Source of the DNA: Pseudomonadota bacterium
GTDB taxonomy: Bacteria > Pseudomonadota > Alphaproteobacteria > Rhizobiales > Rhizobiaceae
NCBI GenBank assembly: GCA_023444445.1
Contig: JAEXMK010000178.1
Coordinates: 1-44,479 of the forward strand
Direction: 5' to 3'
Length of the DNA: 44,479 nucleotides
Within the stretch, counting starts at the first letter, position 1; each line of letters opens with the position of its first letter. The notes beneath the pieces are model-generated. The model saw only the letters and a program-made list of their open reading frames with translations. It searched no databases and was not told the origin of the DNA. Below are positions 1 through 9,553 of the stretch, one piece after another. The translations under genes and the position numbers were made by a program.

Positions 1-39
1 CCCCCGCACCGTGGGGCGGGGCCGCGTATTCACCGCCCT

Positions 40-498
40 TCACCGCGCCTTCGGCGTCGCCAACACATTCCTGATCGCAAAACTAGAATGAATCCGCGAA
101 ACCCCCGGTAGTTTCGACAGAATTTCCTTGTGAATCCGCTCGAAATCCCCCGCACTTTCCGCCTCGCACCGCAGGAAATAATCCGAACCGCCGGTCATCA
201 GATAACATTCGCGGATTTCCGGATACCGCCGCACCGCATTTTCGAAACGGTTGAGAAAATCCTCCGTCTGCCGGTCGAGCGTGATCTGCACAATGACCGA
301 AATCACCTCGCCGCCGGCAAGGCCGCTGGTTAGCGCCGTATAACCCCTGATAATGCCTTCGCGCTCGAGAATATCGACGCGACGCAAGCATGCGGACGGC
401 GAAAGCCCGACCTCTGCGGCAAGCTTTGCGTTGCTGATGCGGGCGTTCAGCCGAAGCAGGCGGATGATATGGCGGTCGGTCGCATCAAGAGACGACAT
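40..498 (-). CDS. Lrp/AsnC-family transcriptional regulator
   Basis: A 152-residue DNA-binding regulator of the Lrp/AsnC family, of usual family length. The first ~60 residues hold the AsnC-type helix-turn-helix (DATDRHIIRLLRLNAR, then a recognition helix near GLSPSACLRRV), and the rest is the RAM ligand-binding domain (EIRECYLMTGGSDYFLR). An upstream in-frame extension to 684 exists, but it would overlap the divergent racemase gene. The start at 498 matches family N-termini and has a weak GGA about nine bases upstream. The gene is divergent from dadX-dadA with a 127-base spacer. In Pseudomonas and related bacteria an Lrp-type protein (DadR) activates alanine catabolism from this kind of position, so it probably senses alanine or another amino acid and controls dadXA. 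That role is inference. Confidence 0.88.
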   Translation of the reverse strand: MSSLDATDRHIIRLLRLNARISNAKLAAEVGLSPSACLRRVDILEREGIIRGYTALTSGLAGGEVISVIVQITLDRQTEDFLNRFENAVRRYPEIRECYLMTGGSDYFLRCEAESAGDFERIHKEILSKLPGVSRIHSSFAIRNVLATPKAR

Positions 499-625
499 AG
501 AAAATTCCAATTGATCAATGAAAATTGCGTGATTTCCTATTCTATCGCATTTTGTTCGAACAATCGCCAAGAAATTCGATAATCGTTGCAATACTCTCAG
601 AGGATAAAAATGAGGGTGAACGACA
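499..625. promoter_or_regulatory. divergent lrp / dadX control region with two palindromes
   Basis: This AT-rich spacer between the Lrp-type gene and dadX contains a perfect palindrome TTGATCAA (511-518) and a perfect 12-base palindrome TTGTTCGAACAA (552-563). Both are plausible binding sites for the adjacent Lrp-family protein, which typically binds several imperfect palindromes. The dadX ribosome-binding site GAGGGTGAA lies at the right edge. No promoter hexamers are called. The operator role is inference from position and symmetry. Confidence 0.4.
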
Positions 626-1792
626 ATGGACATGCGGATCAGCCGCCAGCAGGCAGCCGGTGGTGCAAGCGGCCATCTGACCATCGATCTTGGCGCATTG
701 CGCGATAATTATCTGACCCTTGCGGCGATGGCGCCGGCATCGCAAACCGCTGCGGTCGTCAAGGCCGATGCCTATGGTCTCGGGGCGGATATCGTCTCGC
801 AAACTCTGTTCGAGGCGGGTTGCCGCAATTTCTTCGTCGCCCATATCGATGAGGCGCTGGCACTCAGGGTTCGGCTTTCGGCAGAAGCACGGATTTTTGT
901 TCTCAATGGTCTCCAGCCAGGGAATGAAACCTCCTGCGCAGCCATGGCCATCACCCCGGTTTTGAATTCGCTGGAGCAGATTGCCCAATGGTCGGGCCAG
1001 GCCAGGAAGCTTGGCAGAACACTCGCCGCCGCCGTGCAGATCGATACCGGCATGTGCCGCCTTGGGCTATCACCAGCAGAGCTTGAAATTCTCATCGCAC
1101 AGCCGAAATTGCTCGATGGAATCGAGATTGCTTTCGTCATGAGCCATCTCGCCTGCGCCGACGAACCGGACCATGTTTCCAATGCCGCGCAGCTTGCCGT
1201 GATGGGTAGGGCCGCAGCAACCTTTCCCGAAACGCCGGTGTGCTTTTCCAATTCGGGCGGCATTTTTCTCGGCAGCGACTATCACAACGCTCTACTGCGC
1301 CCCGGCATCGCGCTTTATGGCGGCGCGCCCTCCGCTGCCGGCCCCAACCCGATGAAACCGGTCGTCCGTCTTGATCTCGCCGTCATCCAGACCCGCACCG
1401 TTCCCGCCGGGTCGCTCGTCGGTTACGGCGGCTCTTTCACGACGAGCGGTTCGACGCGGCTTGCGACCATCGCCGCCGGTTACGCCGATGGCCTGCCGCG
1501 TTCGCTCAGCAATCGTGGTGCGGCGTGGTATGATGGCGTTCGTCTGCCGATTGCCGGGCGCGTTTCGATGGACAGCATCATTCTCGACATATCCGCCCTG
1601 CCCGAAGGCACATTGGCCCAGGGCAGTCTCGTGCAGATGATAGGGCCTGACCAGACGCTGGAAGACATTGCCGCGGATGCCGGCACGATTGCTTATGAGA
1701 TCCTGACCGGCCTCGGTCACCGTTACCGCCGCAGTTACATTCAGCCGGGCATGAGCCCGGAAACCGCTTCAACATCCGCCAATCACAAGTGA
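626..1792 (+). CDS. dadX: alanine racemase (catabolic type)
   Basis: Interconverts L- and D-alanine with pyridoxal phosphate in the cytoplasm. The PLP lysine is K46 in [12 protein letters not shown]. The second catalytic base is the tyrosine of VGYGG near residue 267, followed by the family motifs GYADGLPR and GRVSMD. The length of 388 residues is normal. A good ribosome-binding site (GAGGG) precedes the ATG. dadA starts seven bases after the stop, so the two form a D-alanine degradation operon: the racemase makes D-alanine from L-alanine and DadA oxidises it to pyruvate and ammonia. That pairing favours a catabolic DadX role over the biosynthetic Alr role, although the enzyme could also supply D-alanine for peptidoglycan. 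Confidence 0.9.
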   Translation: MDMRISRQQAAGGASGHLTIDLGALRDNYLTLAAMAPASQTAAVVKADAYGLGADIVSQTLFEAGCRNFFVAHIDEALALRVRLSAEARIFVLNGLQPGNETSCAAMAITPVLNSLEQIAQWSGQARKLGRTLAAAVQIDTGMCRLGLSPAELEILIAQPKLLDGIEIAFVMSHLACADEPDHVSNAAQLAVMGRAAATFPETPVCFSNSGGIFLGSDYHNALLRPGIALYGGAPSAAGPNPMKPVVRLDLAVIQTRTVPAGSLVGYGGSFTTSGSTRLATIAAGYADGLPRSLSNRGAAWYDGVRLPIAGRVSMDSIILDISALPEGTLAQGSLVQMIGPDQTLEDIAADAGTIAYEILTGLGHRYRRSYIQPGMSPETASTSANHK

Positions 1793-1799
1793 GACGATC

Positions 1800-3056
1800 A
1801 TGAACGTCACTATCCTTGGAGCCGGCGTCGTCGGCGTGACCTCCGCCTGGTATCTGGCCAAAGCCGGACACAAGGTGACGGTGATCGACCGCCAGCCGGC
1901 CGCAGCGCTCGAAACCAGCTTTGCCAATGCGGGCGAGGTCTCCCCCGGTTATTCATCGCCCTGGGCGGCACCCGGCATTCCGATGAAGGCGATGAAGTGG
2001 CTGTTCATGAAACATGCGCCGCTGATTATCCGCCCGACAGCCGACCCGGCCGCCTGGCGCTGGATGAGCCAGATGCTGCGCAACTGCACCTCGGCGCGTT
2101 ATGCCATCAACAAGAGCCGCATGGTGCGCGTTGCCGAGTACAGCCGTGACTGCCTGATGGCGCTGCGCGAAGAGACCGGCATCGAATATGATCAGCGCAT
2201 GCAGGGCACGCTGGAAGTATTCCGCACCCAGAAGCAGTTCGACGCCATCGGCAAGGATGTGGACGTTCTGACGGCGGGCGGCGTGCCGTTCGAAATTCTC
2301 GACCGTGACGGCTGCGCCGCCATCGAACCCGGCCTTGCGCCCGCCAAGGAGAAGATCGTCGGCGGCCTGCGACTGCCCGGCGATGAGACCGGTGACTGCT
2401 TCATATTTACGACGGAACTTGCGCGCATGGCGGAAGAGGCGGGCGTCACCTTCCTTTACGACACCGGCATCATGCGACCCATCGTCGAAGGGGGCCGCAT
2501 CAAGGCCGTGGAAACGACGCGTGGCCTGATGGAGGCGGATATCTTCGTTGCGGCGCTGGGCAGCTATTCGCCGCAATTCGTGCGTCAACTTGGGCTGACC
2601 TTGCCGGTCTATCCGGTAAAGGGTTATTCCATCACGGTTCCGATCGTCAAAGAAGAACGCGCACCGGTCTCCACGGTCATGGACGAGACGTTCAAGGTGG
2701 CGATCACCCGCCTCGGCTCGCGCATTCGCGCCGGCGGCATGGCGGAAATCGCCGGTTTCAGCAAGGATTTGCCGGCAGCACGCCAGGAAACGCTCGCCCA
2801 TTCGGTGGAAGATCTGTTCGGCGGCGCGGGCGATCAGAGCCAGGCGAAGTTCTGGTGCGGCCTTCGCCCGATGACGCCGGATGGCACGCCCGTCATCGGC
2901 GCCACCCGCTACAGCAATCTTTATCTCAACACCGGCCATGGCACGCTTGGCTGGACCATGTCCTGTGGCTCGGCCCGGGTGCTTGCCGACATGATCAGCG
3001 GGAACAAGCCGGAGATCGACACGCACGATCTGGCCATCAGCCGTTACGCTGCCTGA
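1800..3056 (+). CDS. dadA: D-amino acid dehydrogenase, small subunit
   Basis: An FAD-dependent oxidoreductase of the DAO family, 418 residues, that oxidatively deaminates D-amino acids (chiefly D-alanine) and passes electrons to the membrane respiratory chain. The N-terminus has the dinucleotide-binding motif [19 protein letters not shown] followed by the acidic strand end TVIDRQ. The C-terminus has the family signature [16 protein letters not shown] and then [16 protein letters not shown]. It lies seven bases downstream of dadX and is very likely cotranscribed. A strong hairpin just after the stop separates it from the convergent GntR gene. Confidence 0.93.
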   Translation: MNVTILGAGVVGVTSAWYLAKAGHKVTVIDRQPAAALETSFANAGEVSPGYSSPWAAPGIPMKAMKWLFMKHAPLIIRPTADPAAWRWMSQMLRNCTSARYAINKSRMVRVAEYSRDCLMALREETGIEYDQRMQGTLEVFRTQKQFDAIGKDVDVLTAGGVPFEILDRDGCAAIEPGLAPAKEKIVGGLRLPGDETGDCFIFTTELARMAEEAGVTFLYDTGIMRPIVEGGRIKAVETTRGLMEADIFVAALGSYSPQFVRQLGLTLPVYPVKGYSITVPIVKEERAPVSTVMDETFKVAITRLGSRIRAGGMAEIAGFSKDLPAARQETLAHSVEDLFGGAGDQSQAKFWCGLRPMTPDGTPVIGATRYSNLYLNTGHGTLGWTMSCGSARVLADMISGNKPEIDTHDLAISRYAA

Positions 3057-3071
3057 TCCCTTGAATAGGCT

Positions 3072-3100
3072 GCCCATCCCTATCCGCAAGAGGGGTGGGC
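3072..3100. terminator. bidirectional hairpin between dadA and the GntR gene
   Basis: A ten-base-pair stem (GCCCATCCCT at 3072-3081 with AGGGGTGGGC at 3091-3100, one G-T wobble) and a nine-base loop fill the 45-base spacer between two convergent genes. No long T tract follows, so termination strength is uncertain, but the position fits a shared terminator. Confidence 0.6.
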
Positions 3101-3101
3101 A

Positions 3102-3812
3102 TCAAAGGGCCAATGCGTCCTTGAGCGCCAGCCCTTCCTTCATGCGAAGATCGAGATCCGCTTCGATATGGTCGAGATGCCGCAGCATCAACGCACGGGC
3201 TTTCGCCGCATCCTTTGCCTCCAGCGCATCCAGTAGATCGGCATGATCATTGTGACCACAGCTAGAGACGCCCGAGCGGCCGTAGAGCGCGATGACCAAC
3301 GAGGAACGCGCCACCAGCTCATCCATAAATTTTTCAAGGATTGCATTGCCGGCAAGCGCGGCGAGCATCAGGTGAAAATCGCCCGACGCCTTGATTTCCG
3401 CGCGTCTGGCGGTTGGGCCACGCTCAAGCTGGTGGCGACTTTCCTCAACCAGATGCTCCCTCAGCTTCTTCGCTGCCGCAGGGGTGATCTTTTCGATCGC
3501 CGCATCCACCACACCCGGTTCGATCAGCCGGCGCGAGGCAAAAACCTGCCGCGCCTCATCCGGCGTGGGATTGGAAACGAAGGCGCCGCGATTGCGCTCG
3601 GCCTTGACCAGACCCTCGTAGGCCAGCATCTGTAGGGCTGCCCGCACCACCGTGCGGCTTACCTCGAACAGGGTTCCCACTTCCGCTTCCGACAATTTCG
3701 TTCCCGGTGCGAGCCGCCGGTCGACAATGGCGTCACGCAGCGTATCGCGAATGGCCTGGGCTCGGTCTTCGTGCGAGGTGTCGGGATTGAATGATATGTG
3801 GGAAAGGCTCAT
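3102..3812 (-). CDS. GntR-family regulator, FadR/FCD subgroup
   Basis: A 236-residue repressor-type protein. The N-terminal winged helix-turn-helix (about residues 15-80) contains IVDRRLAPGTKLSEAEVG, LFEVSRTVVRAALQML and AERNRGAFV. The C-terminal FCD ligand domain is all-helical and has the metal/ligand-binding pattern GDFHLML, then CGHNDHADLL, then RHLDHIEADL. The start at 3812 has AGGA at proper spacing; a longer frame to 3902 lacks such a site and reads as non-family sequence. The gene converges on dadA and is not obviously in its operon. FCD regulators usually sense small carboxylic acids. The target here is unknown. Confidence 0.85.
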   Translation of the reverse strand: MSLSHISFNPDTSHEDRAQAIRDTLRDAIVDRRLAPGTKLSEAEVGTLFEVSRTVVRAALQMLAYEGLVKAERNRGAFVSNPTPDEARQVFASRRLIEPGVVDAAIEKITPAAAKKLREHLVEESRHQLERGPTARRAEIKASGDFHLMLAALAGNAILEKFMDELVARSSLVIALYGRSGVSSCGHNDHADLLDALEAKDAAKARALMLRHLDHIEADLDLRMKEGLALKDALAL

Positions 3813-3990
3813 CGGTGCGTCCTGTTTGCTCTTGAGTTCTAGCGCGAAGTACGCCGCGCGCAAACAGGAATTGCGGGCCGCCGCCGGTCCGCCACAATTC
3901 ATTCAGCGCCCGTTCAGCAGCCGGGCTGTATTTCCTTAACCATCGAATTTGCAACTGGCAGCGCCCTGCCACTTGGATGGAAAAAACACC

Positions 3991-4503
3991 ATGTCGTCCT
4001 TCGCAGCCAAAACAGTTCTGACAATCGCTGTCGCCGCCGCCACGATCGTTCCCCTCAGCAGCGCATCCGCCGGCGACTGGGACCGCCGCGACCGTCGCGA
4101 TGCCGCCATTCTGGGTGGCGTCCTCGGTCTTGCCGCCGGTGTCGCCGTCGGCTCCGCAATGTCGCGGCCGGGCCCGGTCGATGATGAGCGCGTCTATATC
4201 GACCCGCCCCGTCGTTACGAGCCGAGCTATGTGTATGAGGAGCCGGACTACCGCTATTATCAGCCGGCACCGCAGCCAGTCTATCGCCCCGCTCCGGTCT
4301 ATCGTCCGGCACCGGTTTACCGCGCCCAGCCGGTCTACGACACTAACCCCGGTTATTACCAGCCGCGCCGGACCTACCGCACCATCGAGCCTTGGACAAA
4401 TGCCTGGTACGACTATTGCTCGCAGCGCTATCGCAGCTTCAACAGCCGGTCCGGCACCTATGTCGGTAACGATGGTCAGCGCCATTTCTGCGTCGCAGGC
4501 TGA
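3991..4503 (+). CDS. exported BA14K-like protein with Tyr/Pro-rich repeats
   Basis: A 170-residue presumed envelope protein. It begins with a signal peptide (KTVLTIAVAAATIVPLSSASA, cleavage near residue 26), then a glycine/alanine hydrophobic patch (LGGVLGLAAGVAVGSAM), then a Tyr/Pro-rich middle with repeated YRPAPV units. The C-terminus, WTNAWYDYCSQRYRSFN followed by SGTYVGNDGQRHFC, is the conserved BA14K-type motif with two cysteines, common in small exported proteins of Rhizobiales. BA14K was named from a Brucella immunoreactive protein with reported lectin-like activity; no activity is claimed here. The ATG at 3991 is chosen over an upstream in-frame ATG at 3949 because it gives a clean signal peptide and has GGATGG upstream. 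Confidence 0.8.
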   Translation: MSSFAAKTVLTIAVAAATIVPLSSASAGDWDRRDRRDAAILGGVLGLAAGVAVGSAMSRPGPVDDERVYIDPPRRYEPSYVYEEPDYRYYQPAPQPVYRPAPVYRPAPVYRAQPVYDTNPGYYQPRRTYRTIEPWTNAWYDYCSQRYRSFNSRSGTYVGNDGQRHFCVAG

Positions 4504-4543
4504 TCGGGAAGACCGCCAACATCGATACAGCCGTCATTGTCAG

Positions 4544-4571
4544 GCCGCGGATGGTACCGTCCGCGGCTTTT
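4544..4571 (+). terminator. Rho-independent terminator after the BA14K-like gene
   Basis: A perfect eight-base-pair GC-rich stem (GCCGCGGA at 4544-4551, TCCGCGGC at 4560-4567) is followed directly by TTTT. It lies 40 bases past the stop of the BA14K-like gene and just before the convergent end of dctD. Confidence 0.85.
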
Positions 4572-4584
4572 CCATGAGCGACCC

Positions 4585-5949
4585 TCACACCGTAGCGCTC
4601 TTCACATAATCCGCCCGATTGATGCCGTGCCGCTGCAGCTTGTCGTAGAATGTCTTGCGGGCAATGCCGAGCGTCGCGATGGTTTCCGCCACGTCTCCGT
4701 TCGACTGCTCCAGCGTTTCACGGATGATATGAGCCTCGATCTCGTCCATGCGCTCCGGCAGGGTACCGGAAACGGGCAGAGCGGATTGCGAAGCGGACGT
4801 GGCCGCAGGTTCGGCCTCCAGGCCCAGCACCACCCTTTCGGCGAAATGCCCGAGTTCCCGAACATTGCCCGGCCAATCATGCTCCTGAAGCCGGCGGGAC
4901 GTGCCGGCGCTGATCTGCGGCACCGGCATGTTGAAACGGTTGGCAGCCTTGGTGACGAAATGGGAAAACAGCAGCGGAATGTCCGCCTTGCGTTCGCGCA
5001 GCGGCGGAATGGACAACGTCACCACGTTCAGCCGGTAATAGAGATCCTCGCGGAAGCTGCCGCGCTCGGCCGGATCACCGAGATCGACCTTTGCCGCCGC
5101 CACGACGCGGATATCGACTGGCCTTTCCTCGTTCGACCCAAGCGGTGAGACCTCACGCATTTCCAGCACACGCAGCATCTTCACCTGAACGGCAAGCGGC
5201 ATGCTTTCGATCTCGTCCAGAAACAGCGTGCCGCCGCTTGAATGTTCAATACGGCCGACACGCTTTTTCTGCGCACCGGTAAAAGCCCCCGGCTCATGGC
5301 CAAAAAGCTCGCTTTCGATCACCGTTTCCGGCAGCGCACCGCAATTCAGCGCCACGAAATTGCTCTTTGAACGCTTCTTGCTCCAGCGATGCAGCGCTGT
5401 CGCCACCACTTCCTTGCCGCTGCCCGTCTCGCCTGCCACCAGCACATCCACATCCGTATCGGCAATATGGCGCAGCGTGGTGCGCAGGCGCTCCATGGCA
5501 GGCGTCTGGCCGATCAACGGCAGATCGTCCTCCGCCTGTCCCGCAGCCCGGCGAAGCGCGCGGTTTTCCAGCACGAGACGGCGTTTTTCCAGCGCCCGGC
5601 GCGCGCTTTCCACCATGCGTTCGGCGGGAAAGGGTTTGGCGATGAAATCATAGGCGCCGTTGTGAAGCGCATCGACAGCCATCGGCACATCGCCATGGCC
5701 GGTGATGAGGATAACAGGCAGATCGGCATCGATCTTGCGGACATGGTCGAAAAACTCCAGACCTGTCATGCCCGGCATGCGCACATCGGTGATGATGACA
5801 CCGTCAAAATCTTCGCTCAGGGCCGCAAGCGCCTGTTCGGCCCGGGAAAAGGATGTGACCGGCAATCCGTCGAGTTCCAGCGTCTGCACCATCGCCTTGC
5901 GCAGTTGGGAATCGTCGTCCACCAGAAATATGGTTCCACCTGCCATCAT
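4585..5949 (-). CDS. dctD: C4-dicarboxylate response regulator DctD (sigma-54 activator)
   Basis: An NtrC-class activator of 454 residues. The receiver domain has the acidic pocket VDDD (10-13), phospho-acceptor D55 in ITDVRMPG and K105 in IAKPF. The AAA+ domain has Walker A GETGSGKE (173-180), the sigma-54 contact loop GAFTGA (221-226) and Walker B TLFLDEIE. The C-terminal Fis-type helix-turn-helix is [20 protein letters not shown]. One base separates it from the upstream dctB stop, so the two are translationally linked. In rhizobia DctB phosphorylates DctD when succinate, fumarate or malate is present, and DctD then activates dctA from tandem upstream sites. Matching sites lie upstream of dctA in this window. 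Confidence 0.95.
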   Translation of the reverse strand: MMAGGTIFLVDDDSQLRKAMVQTLELDGLPVTSFSRAEQALAALSEDFDGVIITDVRMPGMTGLEFFDHVRKIDADLPVILITGHGDVPMAVDALHNGAYDFIAKPFPAERMVESARRALEKRRLVLENRALRRAAGQAEDDLPLIGQTPAMERLRTTLRHIADTDVDVLVAGETGSGKEVVATALHRWSKKRSKSNFVALNCGALPETVIESELFGHEPGAFTGAQKKRVGRIEHSSGGTLFLDEIESMPLAVQVKMLRVLEMREVSPLGSNEERPVDIRVVAAAKVDLGDPAERGSFREDLYYRLNVVTLSIPPLRERKADIPLLFSHFVTKAANRFNMPVPQISAGTSRRLQEHDWPGNVRELGHFAERVVLGLEAEPAATSASQSALPVSGTLPERMDEIEAHIIRETLEQSNGDVAETIATLGIARKTFYDKLQRHGINRADYVKSATV

Positions 5950-5950
5950 G

Positions 5951-7792
5951 TCATGCTCGCTTCAGATATACGGAAAAAGCCGTGCCCGCCTCGCCGCTCG
6001 TTACCTCGATGCGGCCGCCATAATCGGACGCAATGTCGTTGGAGATCACGAGGCCGAGACCAAGGCCACTTTCCTTTGATGTGTTGAAGGGTGAAAAAAG
6101 CTGGGCGCGGATGGCCTCAGGAATGCCTGTGCCGTTGTCGCTGACCGAAATCACGACCATGTCGCCATCCTCCCGCACCCGCACCTCGACACGTGCGGTG
6201 TCAATCGTTTCCGTGGCTTCCAGCGCGTTTTGCAGGAGGTTGATGAGGATTTGTTCGAGCCTGATACGACTGCCGAGCACCTTCATTTCCTGATCGGGCA
6301 GGGCGATATCCAGCGCATCCATCTGCCCGGAAAAACGGCTGCGCAACAGCACGACCGCACCTTCGATGACCAGTCTGACACTCACGGGTTTGGCGGCCGT
6401 CCGGCCCTTGCGCGCCAGTATCTTAAGGTCGGTGGTGATGGTGCCGATACGTTCGGTGAGAGCGGCGATATCTTCCAGATTTTCATTGGCTTCGGCCAGA
6501 CGATCGCGTTTTAGCAACGTGCGGGCGTTGTCGGCGAAAGCGCGGATGGTCGCCACCGGCTGGTTGATTTCATGCGCCACACCCGCCGCCACCTGGCCCA
6601 GAATGGAAAGGCGGTTAGCCTGCACCAACTCGTGCTGCACATTGCGTAATTCGCCTGTGGTCTTTTCATGCAGGGTAATCTCGGCTTGGAGATGATCGCG
6701 CGTTTTCGTCAGGTCGCGGGTCCGCTCCTGCACTTTCATTTCCAGTTCAGCGCGGGCGCGCTGTTCCTCTTCCTTTTCCTGAAGCGCCTTGTGTCTACGC
6801 CACAGCCAGAGTGCGGAAAGCGCCATCAGCGGCATCAGGGTTGCCAGCGCCACCACCCTGCCCTCACGGATCGCAGCATTCAGTGCCGGTGCGACGGGCT
6901 GCAGATAATGCAGGGTCCATGACGTCGTCGGCACTGGCACTTCCAGTTGCAGATAATCGCCACGCTCCCGCCCCGGCCCATCGACATGGATCAGTGGCAC
7001 GCCATCCCCCGACGACCGGGCCGCCCGAAATGGCAGGGTCGCCAGTGTCTCATTGCCGAATTGCAGGCTTTCGGCAATGATCTTCCGCCGCGCCTCGTCG
7101 ATGGGCGCAACGGTCTTGAACCGCCACTCCGGAACGCTGGTCATCAGCACGACACCGTTCCTGTCGACCACATAAACGGGTTTGCCGCCGATGTTCCAGT
7201 CCGATTCCAGACGGTTGAATTCCACCTTGGCAATGACGACGCCAAGCGGCCGCCCGTCGCTGGCGTCAATGCGGCGGGAAATATAAAGACCCGGCCTGCG
7301 GCTGACATTGCCAAGCGCATAATGTTCGGACATGCCCGTCTTCATCGCCGCCTGAAAATATTCTCGGAAGGCGTAATTGGAGCCAACGAAGCTGTCGTCC
7401 TGGCGCCAATTGCTGGAGGCAATGGTCAGCCCGGTCGGCCCGGTGACGTAGATCACCGAGGACTGCGTGCCTTCGATCAGGCCTTCCAGCTTGCGGTTCA
7501 GCCGATCAAGGGCAGGTGCACCGCCGCCATCAAGAGCGGCGGCAAGATCGGGATCCCCAGATAGCACCAACGGAATGGCGCGCGGCCGCTCCAGCGCGAC
7601 ATTCAGTAGTGCGATCTTCAGTTCAGCATCCGTGGAGGCCTCGGCGGCGGCGGTGCGTATCGCCTGGCGTCGGGCCAACTCATCGGCCACCAACAGCATG
7701 GCAAGGCTGACCAGAAGCCACAGGCCAGCCAGCGCCAGCCATTGCGCGCGCCGTTTCGCCTGAGAGTGAGGTGCCTGATCCTGATAGGTCAT
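5951..7792 (-). CDS. dctB: C4-dicarboxylate sensor histidine kinase DctB
   Basis: A membrane sensor kinase of 613 residues. One membrane segment near residues 20-38 and a second near 290-310 ([19 protein letters not shown]) flank a periplasmic PDC/PAS-like sensor domain that binds C4-dicarboxylates in known DctB proteins. The cytoplasmic part has a coiled coil ([19 protein letters not shown]), the H-box [19 protein letters not shown], the N-box [16 protein letters not shown] and GLGLGLVIS. The start at 7792 is chosen because the longer frame begins with TTG at 7819 inside a probable DctD-binding palindrome. No strong ribosome-binding site is visible at either start. It forms an operon with dctD and is divergent from dctA. 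Confidence 0.93.
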   Translation of the reverse strand: MTYQDQAPHSQAKRRAQWLALAGLWLLVSLAMLLVADELARRQAIRTAAAEASTDAELKIALLNVALERPRAIPLVLSGDPDLAAALDGGGAPALDRLNRKLEGLIEGTQSSVIYVTGPTGLTIASSNWRQDDSFVGSNYAFREYFQAAMKTGMSEHYALGNVSRRPGLYISRRIDASDGRPLGVVIAKVEFNRLESDWNIGGKPVYVVDRNGVVLMTSVPEWRFKTVAPIDEARRKIIAESLQFGNETLATLPFRAARSSGDGVPLIHVDGPGRERGDYLQLEVPVPTTSWTLHYLQPVAPALNAAIREGRVVALATLMPLMALSALWLWRRHKALQEKEEEQRARAELEMKVQERTRDLTKTRDHLQAEITLHEKTTGELRNVQHELVQANRLSILGQVAAGVAHEINQPVATIRAFADNARTLLKRDRLAEANENLEDIAALTERIGTITTDLKILARKGRTAAKPVSVRLVIEGAVVLLRSRFSGQMDALDIALPDQEMKVLGSRIRLEQILINLLQNALEATETIDTARVEVRVREDGDMVVISVSDNGTGIPEAIRAQLFSPFNTSKESGLGLGLVISNDIASDYGGRIEVTSGEAGTAFSVYLKRA

Positions 7793-7799
7793 GGTACGA

Positions 7800-7819
7800 T
7801 TGTGCGGCTTTACACACAA
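7800..7819 (+). promoter_or_regulatory. probable distal DctD-binding site upstream of dctA
   Basis: An imperfect palindrome with TGTG at 7801-7804 and CACA at 7815-7818, resembling the stronger site 33 bases downstream. Thirty-three bases is about three helical turns, so both sites face the same side of the DNA, as in the tandem DctD sites of rhizobial dctA promoters. It overlaps the dctB leader. Confidence 0.55.
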
Positions 7820-7833
7820 ACTTCAAGAGATTT

Positions 7834-7851
7834 TGTCCGGAATTCCGCACA
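7834..7851 (+). promoter_or_regulatory. probable proximal DctD-binding site upstream of dctA
   Basis: A near-perfect 18-base palindrome with core CCGGAATTCCG flanked by TGT and ACA. It is centred about 95 bases upstream of the -12 element of the sigma-54 promoter, a normal distance for an NtrC-class activator. The similarity to known rhizobial DctD sites is from memory of that family. Confidence 0.7.
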
Positions 7852-7924
7852 AACGGCCGTGAGCCGGCGAAGCTTCAATAAAAACTACTTTTAAAATCAG
7901 CCAGTTACAGCAAATAATCAAGTC

Positions 7925-7940
7925 TGGCATGCGTATTGCA
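7925..7940 (+). promoter_or_regulatory. sigma-54 (-24/-12) promoter of dctA
   Basis: TGGCAT-N5-TTGCA matches the sigma-54 consensus TGGCAC-N5-TTGCA at all but one base. The invariant GG (7926-7927) and GC (7938-7939) are separated by exactly ten bases. Transcription should start near 7951, giving a leader of about 78 bases before dctA. The site agrees with the DctD activator encoded divergently. Confidence 0.85.
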
Positions 7941-8028
7941 CATGACTCCTCAATCGGCGCGAAGCCGTCAACGACACGGCGATCCCGGGAGGCCAATTAC
8001 GGCAGGGTGAGGCCGAGGAGGAAAAAAC

Positions 8029-9375
8029 ATGATCGATACGACAGCCGTGGCCGCAGGCCACGCCAAAATGCCATTTTACAAGCACCTGTATTTTCAGGTT
8101 CTGGTGGCCATCATCGCCGGTATCGCGCTCGGCCATTTCTATCCGGCTTTCGGCGAAGAGCTGAAACCGCTCGGCGACGGCTTCATCCGCCTCGTCAAGA
8201 TGATCATCGCTCCCGTTATCTTTCTCACCGTCGCCACCGGCATTGCCGGCATGAACGACATGAAGAAGGTTGGGCGCGTAGCCGGCAAGGCCATGATCTA
8301 CTTCCTGGTCTTCTCCACGCTCGCGCTCGTCGTTGGCCTCATCGTTGCCAATACCGTGCAGCCGGGCGCCGGCATGAACATCGATCCGGCCACGCTGGAT
8401 GCCAAGGCCGTCGCGACCTACGCCGACAAGGCCCATGAGCAGACCATCACCGGATTCCTGATGAACATCATTCCGACCACCATCGTCGGCGCTTTCGCCA
8501 GCGGGGATATCCTGCAGGTGCTGTTCTTCTCGGTCCTGTTCGGCATCGCGCTCGGCATCGTCGGTGAAAAGGGCAAGCCCGTCACCGATTTCATGCACGC
8601 CATGATGTATCCGATCTTCAAGCTGGTCGCGATCCTGATGAAGGCAGCTCCCATCGGTGCTTTTGGCGCCATGGCTTTCACCATCGGCAAATACGGCATC
8701 TCGTCGGTCACGAACCTCGCCATGCTGATTGGCACCTTCTACGTCACGTCAGCGCTGTTCGTGTTCGTGGTTCTCGGCGCCGTCTGCCGCTACAACGGCT
8801 TCTCGATCGTGGCGCTCATCCGCTACATCAAGGAAGAACTGCTGCTGGTTCTCGGCACCTCGTCTTCCGAAGCCGCACTGCCAGGCCTGATGAGCAAGAT
8901 GGAAAAGGCCGGCTGCAAGCGCTCGGTCGTCGGTCTCGTCATCCCGACCGGCTACTCCTTCAACCTTGACGGCACCAACATCTATATGACGCTTGCTGCC
9001 CTCTTCATCGCACAGGCGACCGGTATCCACCTGTCCTTCGGTGAACAGATCCTGCTGTTGCTGGTGGCCATGCTGTCCTCCAAGGGCGCAGCCGGCATCA
9101 CCGGCGCTGGCTTTATCACGCTTGCCGCCACACTGTCAGTCGTGCCTTCGGTTCCGGTCGCCGGCATGGCGTTGATCCTCGGCATCGACCGCTTCATGTC
9201 GGAATGCCGCGCGCTCACCAACTTCGTCGGCAATGCGGTCGCCACCATCGTCGTCGCCCGCTGGGAAGGCGAACTGGATGAGGCGCAACTCGCGCGCGTC
9301 CTCAGCGGCAAGGAGGAAATCTCCGGCATCGCCGATGTGGATTCCCTGCCGGCATCTGTGCAGCCCGCAGAATAA
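8029..9375 (+). CDS. dctA: C4-dicarboxylate transport protein DctA
   Basis: An inner-membrane symporter of the dicarboxylate/amino acid:cation family (448 residues) that imports succinate, fumarate and malate with protons. Family signatures include the serine-rich re-entrant loop [11 protein letters not shown], the substrate-binding helix [19 protein letters not shown], and [16 protein letters not shown] with [20 protein letters not shown] near the C-terminus. The ATG has an excellent ribosome-binding site (GAGGAGG). It is transcribed from the sigma-54 promoter upstream and divergent from its regulators dctBD, the standard rhizobial arrangement. Two hairpins follow the stop. Confidence 0.96.
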   Translation: MIDTTAVAAGHAKMPFYKHLYFQVLVAIIAGIALGHFYPAFGEELKPLGDGFIRLVKMIIAPVIFLTVATGIAGMNDMKKVGRVAGKAMIYFLVFSTLALVVGLIVANTVQPGAGMNIDPATLDAKAVATYADKAHEQTITGFLMNIIPTTIVGAFASGDILQVLFFSVLFGIALGIVGEKGKPVTDFMHAMMYPIFKLVAILMKAAPIGAFGAMAFTIGKYGISSVTNLAMLIGTFYVTSALFVFVVLGAVCRYNGFSIVALIRYIKEELLLVLGTSSSEAALPGLMSKMEKAGCKRSVVGLVIPTGYSFNLDGTNIYMTLAALFIAQATGIHLSFGEQILLLLVAMLSSKGAAGITGAGFITLAATLSVVPSVPVAGMALILGIDRFMSECRALTNFVGNAVATIVVARWEGELDEAQLARVLSGKEEISGIADVDSLPASVQPAE

Positions 9376-9395
9376 CACGACCTCCCAAGGTCCTG

Positions 9396-9419
9396 CCTGT
9401 TCCGGTCCGTCCGGACAGG
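9396..9419 (+). terminator. hairpin downstream of dctA
   Basis: CCTGT and CCGG pair with CCGG and ACAGG around a five-base loop, with one bulged T. It lies about 20 bases past the dctA stop. No T tract follows, so it may protect the 3' end of the message rather than terminate by itself. Confidence 0.5.
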
Positions 9420-9426
9420 CCCCGCA

Positions 9427-9464
9427 TGAAGGCCGGCGTATCCAGTGGATGCACCGGCCTTTCA
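9427..9464 (+). terminator. second hairpin downstream of dctA, probable terminator
   Basis: An outer stem AAGGCCGG/CCGGCCTT encloses an inner ATCC/GGAT stem, with TTT overlapping the 3' arm. With the preceding hairpin it gives a double structure between dctA and the EamA-type gene. Confidence 0.6.
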
Positions 9465-9553
9465 TCGTTCCGCCCCTCGACGAAAACGGTTTTTATTGGT
9501 CTGGCGATGCTATAAAGCCAGACGAGGTGTCAGGCTATAAACGGAGTGGCCGC

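Noticed and set aside
2..21. GC-rich inverted repeat CCCCGC/GCGGGG at the window start, possibly the lrp terminator
   Set aside because: It lies at the window edge, and the downstream side needed to judge a T tract is missing.
1953..3089. A 378-codon minus-strand frame opposite dadA
   Set aside because: Shadow of dadA; high His/Arg/Ala composition and no motifs.
4015..4480. YRPAPV-repeat region as a possible recent tandem expansion or mobile element
   Set aside because: Only a few short units, typical of Pro/Tyr-rich BA14K-type proteins; no flanking repeats.
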